Shown piece by piece: positions 36,335 to 45,777 of a stretch of DNA of 64,000 nt (positions within the stretch are counted from its first letter, which is position 1; each line of letters opens with the position of its first letter). Where the stretch lies: assembly GCA_051867655.1 (NCBI GenBank), contig JBJDYV010000020.1:62001-126000 (forward strand), read 5' to 3'. The DNA comes from JAJPXI01 sp051867655. GTDB lineage: Bacteria; Bacillota; Clostridia; Oscillospirales; Oscillospiraceae. Both the position numbers and the translations under genes were made by a program. Below the pieces are notes generated by a model. That model worked only from the letters and a program-made list of their open reading frames with translations. It ran no database searches and was not told the DNA's origin.

Positions 36335-37639
36335 TTAGCCCACTAGCGCAAGGCTAAGCTGGGGCACAAACGTGATAACGAGTAGCGCGAAGAAGAAAAA
36401 GATCAACAAAGGGATCGCTTTGCGTGCGATAGAAAGTACAGGGATTCCGGTCATCGAACTGCCAACATAGAGGTTGGCACCGACGGGAGGCGTCACAAAA
36501 CCAATAGCCAGGTTGACGACCATAATGATGCCCAGGTGGACCAAGTTCATGCCGATTGCATTCGCGATAGGAATAAAGATGGGAGTCAAGATCATAATGC
36601 AGGAGACGGTGTCCATCAGCATACCGGAAACCAGCAAGATTAGGTTGATGACGAGGATAATGGCAATGCGGCTGCTGAAGGCGGAGGTCAGGCCGGTGGC
36701 GACCATCTGAGGCACCTGCATGAGAGCCAGGATCTTGCCGAACACCACGGCCATGCCGACCACCAGCATAGCGGGGGCGGTAGAGGCAATGGATTCCTTT
36801 AGACAGGCGGGAATCTCGCGGATCTTCAAATCCTTATAAATAAAAATGCTGACAAATGCGGCATAAACTACAGAGATGGCAGAAACCTCTGTGGGAGTGG
36901 CGACACCGCCGTAGATACCGCCCAAAATGATTACGGGGGTCAGAAGAGCCCAGAAGCTCTCCTTGAGAATCTTCCACAAGCCTTTAGAACGCAGAGCCTT
37001 ATAATTCTCATCGATCAGCTGGCGGTCTTCACCATGACGCTTGCAATAGATGAAACAGTAGGCCATCAGAAACAGCGCGATGAGAATGCCGGGGAGAACG
37101 CCGGCCAGAAACATGTCGCCGATTGACTCGTTGGAGGCCAGACCATAGAGAACAAAGGGAATACTGGGGGGGATGATGACACCCAAACCACCGGCTACTA
37201 CCACCAGGGAAGTGGCAAACAAGCGGTTGTAACCAAGCTTGGTCAGGATTGGAATGGTCATAGCGCCGACAGCGGCCACAGTGGCAGGGGCGGAGCCGGA
37301 GATGGCACCATAGAACAGGCAGGTGACGACCACGCACATCGGCATACCGGCGGGAACCTTGCCGATGAAGAAGGAGAAAAAGTCGAACAGTCGTCTGGAA
37401 ATGCCTCCCCTTGCCATGATGACTCCGGACAGAACGAACATCGGGACCGCCAGAATAACATAGTTGTCAAAGGCGCTGATAATCAGGCGGTATACATATG
37501 TGGGGGTGACGGACAAAGAATCAACCGCAAAGCCGGCGATAAAGCATATGGCTGCAAGAGAGATGCCAATGGGAGTTCCGCTGAACAGGATGATTAGGAA
37601 AATAGCCAGCAGGATCAGGGCAACAGTTGTGGTGCTCAT
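36335..37639 (-). CDS. dctM: TRAP transporter large permease (DctM)
   Basis: 434 residues with 11-12 hydrophobic segments, the DctM motifs PMFVLSGVIMARGGISRRL near 68 and GGLGVIIPPSIPFVLYG near 150, and a closing GFVTPPVGANLYV near 385. It drives Na+- or H+-coupled uptake with DctQ and DctP. It overlaps the DctQ gene by 4 bases. Confidence 0.95.
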   Translation of the reverse strand: MSTTTVALILLAIFLIILFSGTPIGISLAAICFIAGFAVDSLSVTPTYVYRLIISAFDNYVILAVPMFVLSGVIMARGGISRRLFDFFSFFIGKVPAGMPMCVVVTCLFYGAISGSAPATVAAVGAMTIPILTKLGYNRLFATSLVVVAGGLGVIIPPSIPFVLYGLASNESIGDMFLAGVLPGILIALFLMAYCFIYCKRHGEDRQLIDENYKALRSKGLWKILKESFWALLTPVIILGGIYGGVATPTEVSAISVVYAAFVSIFIYKDLKIREIPACLKESIASTAPAMLVVGMAVVFGKILALMQVPQMVATGLTSAFSSRIAIILVINLILLVSGMLMDTVSCIMILTPIFIPIANAIGMNLVHLGIIMVVNLAIGFVTPPVGANLYVGSSMTGIPVLSIARKAIPLLIFFFFALLVITFVPQLSLALVG

Positions 37640-38136
37640 GCTTCCTCACCTCTCTTTTTGGCTGCCAGAAATTTTTTGATCGTTACCTCAATGATGCGCA
37701 ACATCATTAGAATAGAGCCCACAAACAGAGAGACGTAGACATACTGCATAGGCATACGCATCGAGGTGCTGGTCTGGCCATTGGCTGCGGCACGCAGGAA
37801 AAGTCCGGGACCGCCGATAATCAGCATAATGGCAAAGAAGGACTGCAGCACAGTGGACAATGTTTCCATAGCGATCTTGATTGGCTTGGGAACCACGTTC
37901 TCCAGCATATCAATGCGCAGATGGTTGTTCTGGCTGACGCAGTAGGCAAGGCTGAAGCAGGAGAACCAGATGAACACATAACGGCAGGCTTCCTCGGCCC
38001 AAGTCAGGGAGTTGTTGAGGCCGTAACGCATGATAACCTGAACGAACATAATCAAAGTTAATACGACCAGAAGAACGGACATCAGGAAGACCTCAAAGTT
38101 CTTGTCTAACCATCGAATAAATTTCACCGGTGACAT
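37636..38136 (-). CDS. dctQ: TRAP transporter small permease (DctQ)
   Basis: 166 residues with four hydrophobic segments and the DctQ signature TWAEEACRYVFIWFSCFSLAY near 40-60. It associates with DctM. The order Q-M-P is common in Firmicutes. A separate promoter precedes it at 38185-38214, so the transporter can be expressed apart from the upstream enzyme genes. Confidence 0.93.
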   Translation of the reverse strand: MSPVKFIRWLDKNFEVFLMSVLLVVLTLIMFVQVIMRYGLNNSLTWAEEACRYVFIWFSCFSLAYCVSQNNHLRIDMLENVVPKPIKIAMETLSTVLQSFFAIMLIIGGPGLFLRAAANGQTSTSMRMPMQYVYVSLFVGSILMMLRIIEVTIKKFLAAKKRGEEA

Positions 38137-38184
38137 ACCTCCTTGCTAATGTTGCTTAACATTGAAACCACCTGCTTTAAATGA

Positions 38185-38214
38185 AGTATAGCGGAAGCAG
38201 AACCAATGTGTCAA
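38185..38214 (-). promoter_or_regulatory. Internal promoter of the TRAP transporter genes
   Basis: Minus-strand TTGACA (38209-38214), 18-bp spacer, TATACT (38185-38190), in the 141-base gap between the flavoprotein and dctQ genes. A TTGTAT half-site (38220-38225) abuts the -35 box and resembles the candidate GntR site near 47280. Confidence 0.75.
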
Positions 38215-38277
38215 AATTAATACAACATGTCGAAAATAGCTGGGTTTTGTTTACGAAAGGCGTGCTTTTTCAGGAAC

Positions 38278-40194
38278 TTAAAGACAGTGGGCGGCGGTAT
38301 AGGCCGCCTGCATGGCCTGCTCCACAGTGGCGGCGCGGACGCAGTCGCCGATGGGGAACACATACGGGGCAGTGTACAGCAACGCATCCACCACATCGGT
38401 GCGAGCGCGCATGCCGGCAGCAAGGACAACGGCGTCGGCAGGTAAGGAACGGATGGAGCCGTCAATTGTCTGGCCTTCCACGGTGCTGTCAGTCACCTGC
38501 GTACAGCGTAGATTGACGGCAATTTTCAAATTGAGCGTTTTCTCCATTTCTTGCATCAACTCGGCGCGGTGTGTGGGGGATGCATCAGGAGCCAGACGGT
38601 CACACATCTCTACAATAGTAACATCTTTGCCCAAGCGGGCCAAGTGAAGAGCAGTCTCACAGCCCACCTGCCCGCCTCCAATGACCACTACTTTTCCGGA
38701 AACCGTGTCTTCTTTTCCGTACAAAGCTGTGGCGGGAATAGCACGATCCAAGCCTGGAATCGGGGGGACGATAGGAGCAGCGCCTACCGCGACCAGAACT
38801 GCGTCATAGCATTCTGCCTCAAGCAATGCGGCGGTGGCGGTGGTGTTTATCAGAACATTCACATTGGATTTTTCCACCTGGTGGACCAGATAGTTCTTAA
38901 AATTCTTAAGAGGGTACTTGAACGGGACGTAGTCGGCGAATTTCAGGGCGCCGCCCAGCGCGGGACTCTGCTCATAAAGGGTCACGTCGTGCCCACGGCG
39001 GGAGGAAATCAAAGCGGCCTCCATGCCGGCAGGGCCTCCGCCCACTACAGCAATTTTTTTAGCACAAGGCGAGGAATCAGTTAATCTTTGAATGTTTGCT
39101 TCCAGCCCCACCAGCGGATTGACTGTGCAAGTAAACTGCCGCTCGTACACCACGCTGTCGTGGCAGCGCATGCACTTGACGCAGGGCACCACATCGTCGG
39201 GACGGTTTTCATAAGCTTTTCGCACCAAATCCTCATCGGCGATGAGGCCGCGAGCCACGGTCAGCACATCGGCCTTGCCGTCAGCCAGGATACCCTCGGC
39301 TTCATCCAGGTCTTGAATGCCGCCTACTGTAGCCACAGGGATTGTAAGACCTGCTTTTTTGACCTGCTCAGCCAGATACACGTTGGGAATAGAAGGGAGA
39401 AAACCGCAGGGATGAGTGGTGGTCATCCACTTGGGGTTGTGCATGCCGGCGGAGATTTGTATCAAATCAATTTTGTTCTGGATCATACGGGCAAACTCGA
39501 TGGCTTCATCAATCTGGATGCCGCCCGGTTCATACTCGGTTCCGCTGATGCGGACTTCAATAAGTAATTTCCGCCCCACAGCGGCACGGATAGCGTCAAT
39601 AATCTCGATGGCAAAGCGGGCTCGGTTTTCAAGGCTTCCGCCGTATTCACCGGTGCGGCGGTTCGTCAGAGGGGAGAGGAACTGGCCGACTTGCAGGCCA
39701 TGGCCGAAATGGAGCAGGATCATGTCGAAACCTGCCTGCAGCATAACTTGGGCGCCTTTGACATAGGCTTGTGTGATTCGATGAATATCGTCAAGCGTCA
39801 TTTCTTTGCCGGGTGCGCCCCAGATGGTGGGAGCACCCTCGCTGACCACCAGACCTTCATTTACTACACCGGAAATACCCAGCTCCATGGAAGCTTTGGC
39901 ACCGTAAAAATGGATTTGACGTGCCAGCCTGCCCAAGGCGTTTACTGAGCGGAGATCGTAGATATCCCAGTTGGTGCTGTTGGGGGCCAGAGGAAGGATA
40001 CTGGCTCCGCCGCAGGTGACACAGGCGGCGCCGGATTTGGCCCGCCCTGCGAAGTGCGCAATGGCGGATTCGGAAGGAACATTAAGTCCTTCCTGGCAGG
40101 CCTGCAGACCGGTGGGGGCGGCGAAAATACGGTTTCGAAAAAGCACTCCCCCGATGCGGATCGGCGAGAGCAGCCGCTGATAAGGATGATTCAT
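38278..40194 (-). CDS. Old-yellow-enzyme-type Fe-S flavoprotein (2,4-dienoyl-CoA reductase-like)
   Basis: 638 residues in three parts: an FMN TIM barrel (1-330; HFGHGLQVGQFLSPLTNRRTGEYGG near 165), a 4Fe-4S site (CVKCMRCHDSVVYERQFTC near 335), and FAD and NAD(P) Rossmann domains (VVGGGPAGMEAA near 375, VVIGGGQVGCETA near 508). This is the FadH/trimethylamine-dehydrogenase/bile-acid BaiCD architecture, used to reduce activated C=C bonds of enoates. Encoded between the zinc dehydrogenase and the TRAP transporter, it may reduce an unsaturated intermediate of the imported acid. Confidence 0.93.
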   Translation of the reverse strand: MNHPYQRLLSPIRIGGVLFRNRIFAAPTGLQACQEGLNVPSESAIAHFAGRAKSGAACVTCGGASILPLAPNSTNWDIYDLRSVNALGRLARQIHFYGAKASMELGISGVVNEGLVVSEGAPTIWGAPGKEMTLDDIHRITQAYVKGAQVMLQAGFDMILLHFGHGLQVGQFLSPLTNRRTGEYGGSLENRARFAIEIIDAIRAAVGRKLLIEVRISGTEYEPGGIQIDEAIEFARMIQNKIDLIQISAGMHNPKWMTTTHPCGFLPSIPNVYLAEQVKKAGLTIPVATVGGIQDLDEAEGILADGKADVLTVARGLIADEDLVRKAYENRPDDVVPCVKCMRCHDSVVYERQFTCTVNPLVGLEANIQRLTDSSPCAKKIAVVGGGPAGMEAALISSRRGHDVTLYEQSPALGGALKFADYVPFKYPLKNFKNYLVHQVEKSNVNVLINTTATAALLEAECYDAVLVAVGAAPIVPPIPGLDRAIPATALYGKEDTVSGKVVVIGGGQVGCETALHLARLGKDVTIVEMCDRLAPDASPTHRAELMQEMEKTLNLKIAVNLRCTQVTDSTVEGQTIDGSIRSLPADAVVLAAGMRARTDVVDALLYTAPYVFPIGDCVRAATVEQAMQAAYTAAHCL

Positions 40195-40209
40195 TACGGG
40201 TGCCCTCCT

Positions 40210-41262
40210 TTACAGAGACGGGTCGATGAGAATCTTCAACTGACCGGAGCGGTCCTTGCGGTCCAAACCTTTTTCCACGCACTCGTCCAGAGAAATGATA
40301 TCGGTCACCATACTGGAGAAATTCAGCTTACCCGCTTTGAGCATTTGGAGGTAACTGCGCACTTCAGAAGGAGTGTAGACGAAGGAGGTGTTGAAATCCA
40401 CTTCCCGGGTGGAAAACTTGTTGGGGATCAAGCCGGACAAGGGAGCGGCGCTGGTGCCCAGAAGCATGACCTGACCGCCGGGTTTCACGCAGTGATAGAT
40501 GCAGTTTTCGATGGAGTTGTTGTTGCCGGCGCATTCAAATACAACATCAGCGCCCACGTCGGATTCAAAGATATCCAGCAGAGCTCCCTTTAAATCAGGA
40601 GTTTCGTTGGGGTTGAGTACATAGTCGGCACCATAGCTGCGAATCAGGTCGAATTTGGAGTTGGTAGTGCCCAGAGCCACAATGCGGTTGGCTCCTGCGG
40701 CCTTCAGCAGACGAATGGCGGATAGGCCGATGGATCCGGTACCACTGACGACAACGTTGTCGCCCAGCTTAAAGTTGGATCTGCGGATGCCGTGAAAGGC
40801 AACACATACCACGTCAAACAGGACAGCCTCCTTCAAGTCGGTGCCATCTTCCACCTTGATAAGCATGGTGTGAGTTACATTGTGTACCAACATGTATTCG
40901 GCGTAACCGCCGTCAAACTGACGAATGCCGGCGGTGCGGCCCAAGCCGTTCAGGCAAAGGTTGGTTTGACCGCTTTGACAGGGAGTGCAATCCTCGGCGC
41001 AATGGGTGGGGGGGCCGCAGAGGATATGGTCACCAACCTCAAACCCGGTAACGCCTTCTCCCAGTTCCACAACAGTGCCAACATTCTCGTGACCAAACAC
41101 GCGAATGGGCGGGATCAGGCCAGTTCGCTTATAGGATTCCATGTCTGTTCCACAAATACCGCAGTAATCGATCTTTACCAGCATCTGATTGGGACCGGGG
41201 GTGGGAATTGGACGCTCCTCGATCCGTACATCATAAGGACCATAATAAACTGCTGCTTTCAT
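40210..41262 (-). CDS. Zinc-dependent medium-chain alcohol dehydrogenase
   Basis: The ATG at 41262 (MKAAVY, 350 residues) has GGAGGT 7 bases upstream; an earlier ATG six codons up lacks one. Zinc ligands: GICGTDMESY near 38 and GHENVG near 62; the structural zinc site CTPCQSGQTNLC is near 95 with one Cys (CAEDC) just before. NAD turn is GTGSIG near 170. Family members oxidise polyols, threonine-like alcohols or sugar acids. It lies 15 bases before the flavoprotein gene in the operon. Confidence 0.9.
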   Translation of the reverse strand: MKAAVYYGPYDVRIEERPIPTPGPNQMLVKIDYCGICGTDMESYKRTGLIPPIRVFGHENVGTVVELGEGVTGFEVGDHILCGPPTHCAEDCTPCQSGQTNLCLNGLGRTAGIRQFDGGYAEYMLVHNVTHTMLIKVEDGTDLKEAVLFDVVCVAFHGIRRSNFKLGDNVVVSGTGSIGLSAIRLLKAAGANRIVALGTTNSKFDLIRSYGADYVLNPNETPDLKGALLDIFESDVGADVVFECAGNNNSIENCIYHCVKPGGQVMLLGTSAAPLSGLIPNKFSTREVDFNTSFVYTPSEVRSYLQMLKAGKLNFSSMVTDIISLDECVEKGLDRKDRSGQLKILIDPSL

Positions 41263-41307
41263 AAATTGTACCTCCTGCATTTTTAATTGGGCATTCAGGT
41301 GAAGTAA

Positions 41308-42213
41308 TCAGCCGCCCAGCTGGGCTTTGAAGCCACGGCGTTCGAACATGACGCGGATGGTCTCCTGCCGCTCATCGCTGACGGGGCAGGGCTTGAGCTT
41401 GTATTCCATGTCCAGCTGCTCATATTTCACCCGTCCGAACTCGTGCTCGGGGAGAATGTCCACCCGCTCCACCGATTTCAGGGTGGACAGCAGGTCGGCC
41501 ACGGCGTTCAGGTTCTCGGCGGAGTCGTTGTAGCCGGGAATGACAGGGATACGGATGATCATGGGCTTGCGCGCCTCACTGAGCATGCGCAGGTTCTCCA
41601 GGATGACATCGTTGGACTTTCCTGTGTTGATCTCGTGGCGGACGGGATCGATGCCCTTGATGTCGAACAGAAGCAGGTCAGCGGCCATCAGCACCTCCCT
41701 GCCTTTAGGGGAGGTGGTATAGCCACAGGTGTCCACCGCCACGTGGATATTTGCCTTATGGCAGAGGTCGATCAGCTCCAGCATAAAGTCAGGGTAGCAG
41801 GTGCATTCGCCGCCGCCGATGGTGGCGCCGCCGCCGGTGTTCTTGTAGAACATCTCATCGCTCTTGATGATGTCAAAAACCTCCTGCGCGGTATATTTGA
41901 CGCCAAAGGGCTCCAGGGCGTCGGTGTAGCAGTGCTCCGCACACTCCATGCAGCCGTCGCAGAGGGCACGGTTCACCTGTACGATGCCGCCGGCCAGGGA
42001 CAGAGCGTTTTTGGGACAAGCGGCAACGCAGTTGCCGCAGCCGTTGCAGTGTTCCCGGGTCACTTTCAGCTCGGGCTGAAAGGATTGACCCTCCGGGTTG
42101 CAGCACCAGATGCACTTCAGGGGGCAGCCTTTCAGAAATACGGTGGTGCGGATGCCGTAGCCATCCACGAAAGAGCCGTGGATGATGTGGAATACAAGGG
42201 CTTCGTGGCTCAT
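41308..42213 (-). CDS. Glycyl-radical-enzyme activase-like radical-SAM protein with divergent SAM motif
   Basis: 301 residues from the ATG at 42213 (GGAGG 8-12 bases upstream). The radical-SAM motif is Cys30-x3-Cys34-x2-Cys37 (CPLKCIWC). Two ferredoxin-type clusters follow: CNGCGNCVAACP (56-66) and CDGCMECAEHC (85-95), as in activases of non-PFL glycyl-radical enzymes. Two usually conserved spots differ: DGPGIR is DGYGIR, and the SAM-binding SGGEP is GGGEC (133-137, followed by TCYP). It sits 14 bases after the atypical GRE gene and is the only activase for the two atypical homologues in this window, so it is presumably their partner. Confidence 0.88.
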   Translation of the reverse strand: MSHEALVFHIIHGSFVDGYGIRTTVFLKGCPLKCIWCCNPEGQSFQPELKVTREHCNGCGNCVAACPKNALSLAGGIVQVNRALCDGCMECAEHCYTDALEPFGVKYTAQEVFDIIKSDEMFYKNTGGGATIGGGECTCYPDFMLELIDLCHKANIHVAVDTCGYTTSPKGREVLMAADLLLFDIKGIDPVRHEINTGKSNDVILENLRMLSEARKPMIIRIPVIPGYNDSAENLNAVADLLSTLKSVERVDILPEHEFGRVKYEQLDMEYKLKPCPVSDERQETIRVMFERRGFKAQLGG

Positions 42214-42227
42214 GAGGGGGGCCTCCT

Positions 42228-44591
42228 TCAGCGCACGCACTCGCTGCGCTCGATAATGTTGTTCTGCAGGTCGGGAGACAGCTCGGTGAAGTAGGCGCTG
42301 TAGGTCGCCACACGCACCAGCAGATCCTTGTACTTCTCGGGGAACTTCTGCGCCTCACGGAGCATTTCATTGCTGGTGAAGTTGAACTGCACCAGGTTGC
42401 CGCCGTTTTCGCAGAAGGTGCGCAGCATCATGGCAAAATTGCGCAGTCCGGATTCGTTTTTCACCAGCTCCGGGGAGACGCGCACATTCAGAATGCTGCC
42501 GTTGGCCAGAAGGACCTGGTCCAGCTTGGCCACCGAGCGGAAGGTGGAGGTGATGCCGGAGATGTTGCGGCCCTGGTGGGGGGAGATGCCGCCCTCGGCA
42601 ATGGGCTCGCCGGCTTTGCGGCCGTCAGGGGTGGCACCCAGGATGGCACCGTAGGGGATGTTGGCGGTCATGATGATGCTGGAGCAGGAATTGCGGGCGT
42701 TCTTGTAGATCTTGAACTGCTTGATGAAGTGACACATTTCGGTAAGCACGTCCCGAAGCAGGAGATCTACATAGTCGTCATCATTGCCGAACTTGGGGGC
42801 CTTGTTCAGCAGATAATACACGTCGTCATAGCCCTCAAAGTTGGCGTCCAGGGCGTCGCAGAGACGCTCCATGGTGATCTTCCTGTCGTCAAAAACCACC
42901 TTCTTGACGGCAGCCAGGCTGTCACCCACGTTTGCCAGACCGCCCAGACCGGTGGTATGGCTCAGCTGGGGATAAGTGCCGCCCTGATAGATGTCGATGC
43001 CCTTTTCCAGACACGCAGGGTAGAACGAGGACAGCAGCGGACAGGCGGAGTGTTCGCCGAACATCTGCATATCGGCATTCTTGAACAGGAAAGTGGCGCG
43101 CATCAGATAGCGGAACTGCTCGAGAAATGCCTCGCGCACCTGCTCATAGGAGGTGAAAGCGCGGGGGTCGCCGGTCTCGGCACCGATTCGCTCGCCGGTC
43201 TGGCGGAAGACGCCGTTGTTCAGCGCCAACTCCACCATCAGGGCGCAGTTGACCACATTGCCGTTGGGGTCGTGGGCGCGGTAGGGGATAGAGGGGTTGT
43301 GGCAGCCCACGGAAACATAGTCCCGGGCGTCCTCCAGGGGAGTGCCCATCTGGAGCAGGGACGGGATGGTGGTGTCATCCGAGACAAACTTCAGTTTGCC
43401 GTGCAGGTCGCGAGCCACCTCGCAGGCGCGCACCACGTACTGGTCGGGGTTATACCGGCTGATACGCACTACCACATCTTCGGCGGTCAAGCCCACATCG
43501 GCCTCGGCATCCAGGAACAGGTAGGTTAGCTCGTTGACTGCGTCCCGGCCATCGGGAGTCAGACCGCCGATCGTTAGGCCCTGCATGACGGGATAGCCGG
43601 CGAAGGCCACGATCAAAAAGCCCTCCTGCAGATTGATGGCGGCATTCAGCTTGATCAGCAGTAGGGAGGCCAGCTCCAGCGCCTCCTCCCGGGTGATGCG
43701 CCCGGCGGCAAGGTCGGCCTGATAGAAGGGCAGCAGATACTGGTCGACACGCCCCAAAGACATGCCGGCACCCCAGCACTCGATCATCAGGGGGACAAAG
43801 ACTAGCCAGATGGATTGTACAGCCTCACGGAAAGTGCGGGCAGGATGTTCAGGCACCCGGCGACAGTTGGCGGCGATCTCTTCCAGTTCAGACTTGCGAA
43901 CGGGGTCGCTTTCATGCTGAGCCATATCTTCTGCCAGATCGGCGTAGCGGTTGGCGTGGCGGATAACGGCCTCTTGGACGACCTTCACGCTCTGGTAAAA
44001 ATGATAACGGTCCAGGTCCTCCGGGGTGAAGGGATCGGTGCTGGCCAGCTTTTTCTCCACCTGGTCCAGGGAGGTGCGCAGTCCGTACTTCAGGATGGAC
44101 TCGTAATCGGCCACGGAGTGGGCCTGATGGTGGCCGTTGCGGCAGAAACCGCCGGTCTGCAGCACATTTTCCAGTTTGGCGGCCCAAGAGGGCACTGCGC
44201 CAATCCAGTAGTCGGATAGAGTCCTGCCCTGCCAATAGGGCACAATCTCTCGGATCATGGCCTTTTCTTCCTCACTTAGGGGCTGGTATTTGTCCCACTC
44301 CCGATCCTGTACGGTGTCCAGCTCCTCCATGATCCAATCGGAGCGCATTTCAATGAGCAGGGCACCGCCGCGCTCTTTGCTGGTCTGCCAACCGGCGATT
44401 AGTTCTCCCTCCTCGATGCGGATGGTCATATTGTCCAGAATGTCGGACAGGGCATAGGCACGGCGCAGGACGGTGGGCAGGTTCTCGGTCTTTTGATAAG
44501 ACTTGGTCATGTAGTAGGCGCGCTCCACACAGATGGCGGGCGTGACCAGCATCCGTTCCCGCAGACGGGTAACACGTTCATTAGCAGCCAT
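42228..44591 (-). CDS. Atypical glycyl-radical-enzyme homologue with Thr in place of radical Gly
   Basis: 787 residues from the ATG at 44591 (AAAGG well spaced; the ATG at 44600 directly abuts that site). The full PFL/GRE ten-strand-barrel length is present. The thiyl cysteine position is Cys430 in SVGCHNPSIP, where dehydratases and decarboxylases have GCVEP. The C-terminal loop reads LVRVATYSAYFTELSP: Thr763 (codon ACC, bases 42303-42305) stands where every known GRE has the radical glycine (RVxGY). The rest of the loop is well kept. First gene of a long operon with its activase. Reaction unknown; the GRE fold usually does C-C, C-O or C-N cleavage. Confidence 0.88.
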   Translation of the reverse strand: MAANERVTRLRERMLVTPAICVERAYYMTKSYQKTENLPTVLRRAYALSDILDNMTIRIEEGELIAGWQTSKERGGALLIEMRSDWIMEELDTVQDREWDKYQPLSEEEKAMIREIVPYWQGRTLSDYWIGAVPSWAAKLENVLQTGGFCRNGHHQAHSVADYESILKYGLRTSLDQVEKKLASTDPFTPEDLDRYHFYQSVKVVQEAVIRHANRYADLAEDMAQHESDPVRKSELEEIAANCRRVPEHPARTFREAVQSIWLVFVPLMIECWGAGMSLGRVDQYLLPFYQADLAAGRITREEALELASLLLIKLNAAINLQEGFLIVAFAGYPVMQGLTIGGLTPDGRDAVNELTYLFLDAEADVGLTAEDVVVRISRYNPDQYVVRACEVARDLHGKLKFVSDDTTIPSLLQMGTPLEDARDYVSVGCHNPSIPYRAHDPNGNVVNCALMVELALNNGVFRQTGERIGAETGDPRAFTSYEQVREAFLEQFRYLMRATFLFKNADMQMFGEHSACPLLSSFYPACLEKGIDIYQGGTYPQLSHTTGLGGLANVGDSLAAVKKVVFDDRKITMERLCDALDANFEGYDDVYYLLNKAPKFGNDDDYVDLLLRDVLTEMCHFIKQFKIYKNARNSCSSIIMTANIPYGAILGATPDGRKAGEPIAEGGISPHQGRNISGITSTFRSVAKLDQVLLANGSILNVRVSPELVKNESGLRNFAMMLRTFCENGGNLVQFNFTSNEMLREAQKFPEKYKDLLVRVATYSAYFTELSPDLQNNIIERSECVR

Positions 44592-44637
44592 GATGGTCAT
44601 CCTTTCTTCGCCTTAGCGACGGTATTTCAGTATGACC

Positions 44638-44667
44638 ATTATAGAGGGGAAGAAGAAAGCGGGTCAA
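44638..44667 (-). promoter_or_regulatory. Promoter of the atypical GRE operon
   Basis: Minus-strand TTGACC (44662-44667), 18-bp spacer, TATAAT (44638-44643), about 47 bases before the GRE start codon. Near-consensus, so regulation is probably by repression. Confidence 0.75.
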
Positions 44668-44852
44668 AACTTGTGCGCTTTGCCCCGATTTACCCTCCTT
44701 GTGTTCTTTTGAAGGACAATCAAAGGGGCCAAAGTGAAAAAAATGTTTTGCAGCGATCCCACAAAAAATTGCTCTTATAATGTTGCACAGAACACGTCCA
44801 GCTTGATTTTCCCAACGGAGAAAAACCATTTTTCCCGGTTTTGCGGGCACTG

Positions 44853-44892
44853 TGCATACAAATTGACACACTGAAAGCAAACTTATTACAAT
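44853..44892 (+). promoter_or_regulatory. Promoter and candidate GntR site of the HpcH/HpaI aldolase gene
   Basis: TTGACA (44863-44868), 18-bp spacer, TACAAT (44887-44892). The 9-mer TGCATACAA (44853-44861) directly abuts the -35 box and is the exact complement of TTGTATGCA at 47280-47288 in front of the second GRE gene. A shared operator for the FCD-type GntR regulators is likely. Confidence 0.65.
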
Positions 44893-44941
44893 ATGCTCAG
44901 AAAAGAGCCTCACACAGAGACTGTTGAAAGGATGAAACTAC

Positions 44942-45718
44942 ATGAAGAAAAATCTGGTGCTGGAGAAGCTGACGCGCGGCGAACCTGTACTGGGCACCTT
45001 TTTCCATAGCGGAAGCAGCTTGGTCATGGAGACTATCGGCCTGGCCGGAATGGATTACGTCATCATTGACAAGGAGCATTCTCCCATAGGTGTGGAGACG
45101 GCCACCGACATGATTCGGGCAGCGGAGGCCAGAGACCTGACCCCTTTCGTGCGCGTCAAGGAGATTTCCCGCCCCTCCGTGCTCAAGTTACTGGATGTGG
45201 GGGCTAAAGGTTTGATCGTCCCCGCCGTGGGTGGTGTGGAGGATGTCAAAAAGCTGGTGGAATACAGCAAGTATCCCCCCATGGGAAACCGGGGGATGGC
45301 CATGGGCCGCGGCTCAGACTTCGGCATGAACACCCTGCCCCTGCCCGAGCACTGGGCGCAGCACAACCGGGAGACCTTGATGATTCCCATGTGCGAGACT
45401 TGCGAGTGTTTGGAGTCCATTGAGGAGATTACGGCCATGGATGGTGTGGACGGTATCTTCATCGGCCCGTGTGACCTGTCCATCGCTTTGGGCAAGCCCG
45501 GCCAGTTTGATGACCCGGATGTAAATGCCGCGTTCCAGCGTGTGGTGGACGCCTGCCGGGCACACGGAAAGTTCTGCCTGATTTATGCACCCAATACCGC
45601 TTTGGCGAAGCGTTTTATCAAGATGGGTTTCCACGGATGCGCCTGCGGCATCGACGTAAATCTAATGCTGTCATCGTATCTGCATCTGGTCAAGGAAGCC
45701 AAAGCTGTATTTGAGTAA
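44942..45718 (+). CDS. HpcH/HpaI-family aldolase
   Basis: 258 residues, class II (metal-dependent) pyruvate aldolase fold: VIIDKEHSPIG near 40 (catalytic His), FVRVKE near 67, MCETCECLESIEEI near 148 (metal Glu), and IFIGPCDLSIALG near 173 (metal Asp). The family cleaves 4-hydroxy-2-oxoacids to pyruvate or oxaloacetate plus an aldehyde. Divergent from the GRE operon and with an operator 9-mer shared with the second GRE gene, it most likely belongs to the same pathway. Confidence 0.92.
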   Translation: MKKNLVLEKLTRGEPVLGTFFHSGSSLVMETIGLAGMDYVIIDKEHSPIGVETATDMIRAAEARDLTPFVRVKEISRPSVLKLLDVGAKGLIVPAVGGVEDVKKLVEYSKYPPMGNRGMAMGRGSDFGMNTLPLPEHWAQHNRETLMIPMCETCECLESIEEITAMDGVDGIFIGPCDLSIALGKPGQFDDPDVNAAFQRVVDACRAHGKFCLIYAPNTALAKRFIKMGFHGCACGIDVNLMLSSYLHLVKEAKAVFE

Positions 45719-45723
45719 AAAAG

Positions 45724-45760
45724 ACCCCGGGTGCAGCAGGTAAACTGCCGTATCCGGGGT
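45724..45760. terminator. Bidirectional terminator between aldolase and GntR genes
   Basis: Outer 7-bp GC-rich stem ACCCCGG/CCGGGGT (45724-45730, 45754-45760) with a further GCAG/CTGC pairing inside; an A-run precedes it and T-rich DNA follows. It lies between convergent genes. Confidence 0.7.
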
Positions 45761-45777
45761 TCAGTATCTTGTGGGGG

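Noticed and set aside
42228..44600. Pyruvate formate-lyase isozyme
   Set aside because: It lacks the Cys-Cys active site and radical glycine of PFL, and its activase has ferredoxin inserts unlike PflA.
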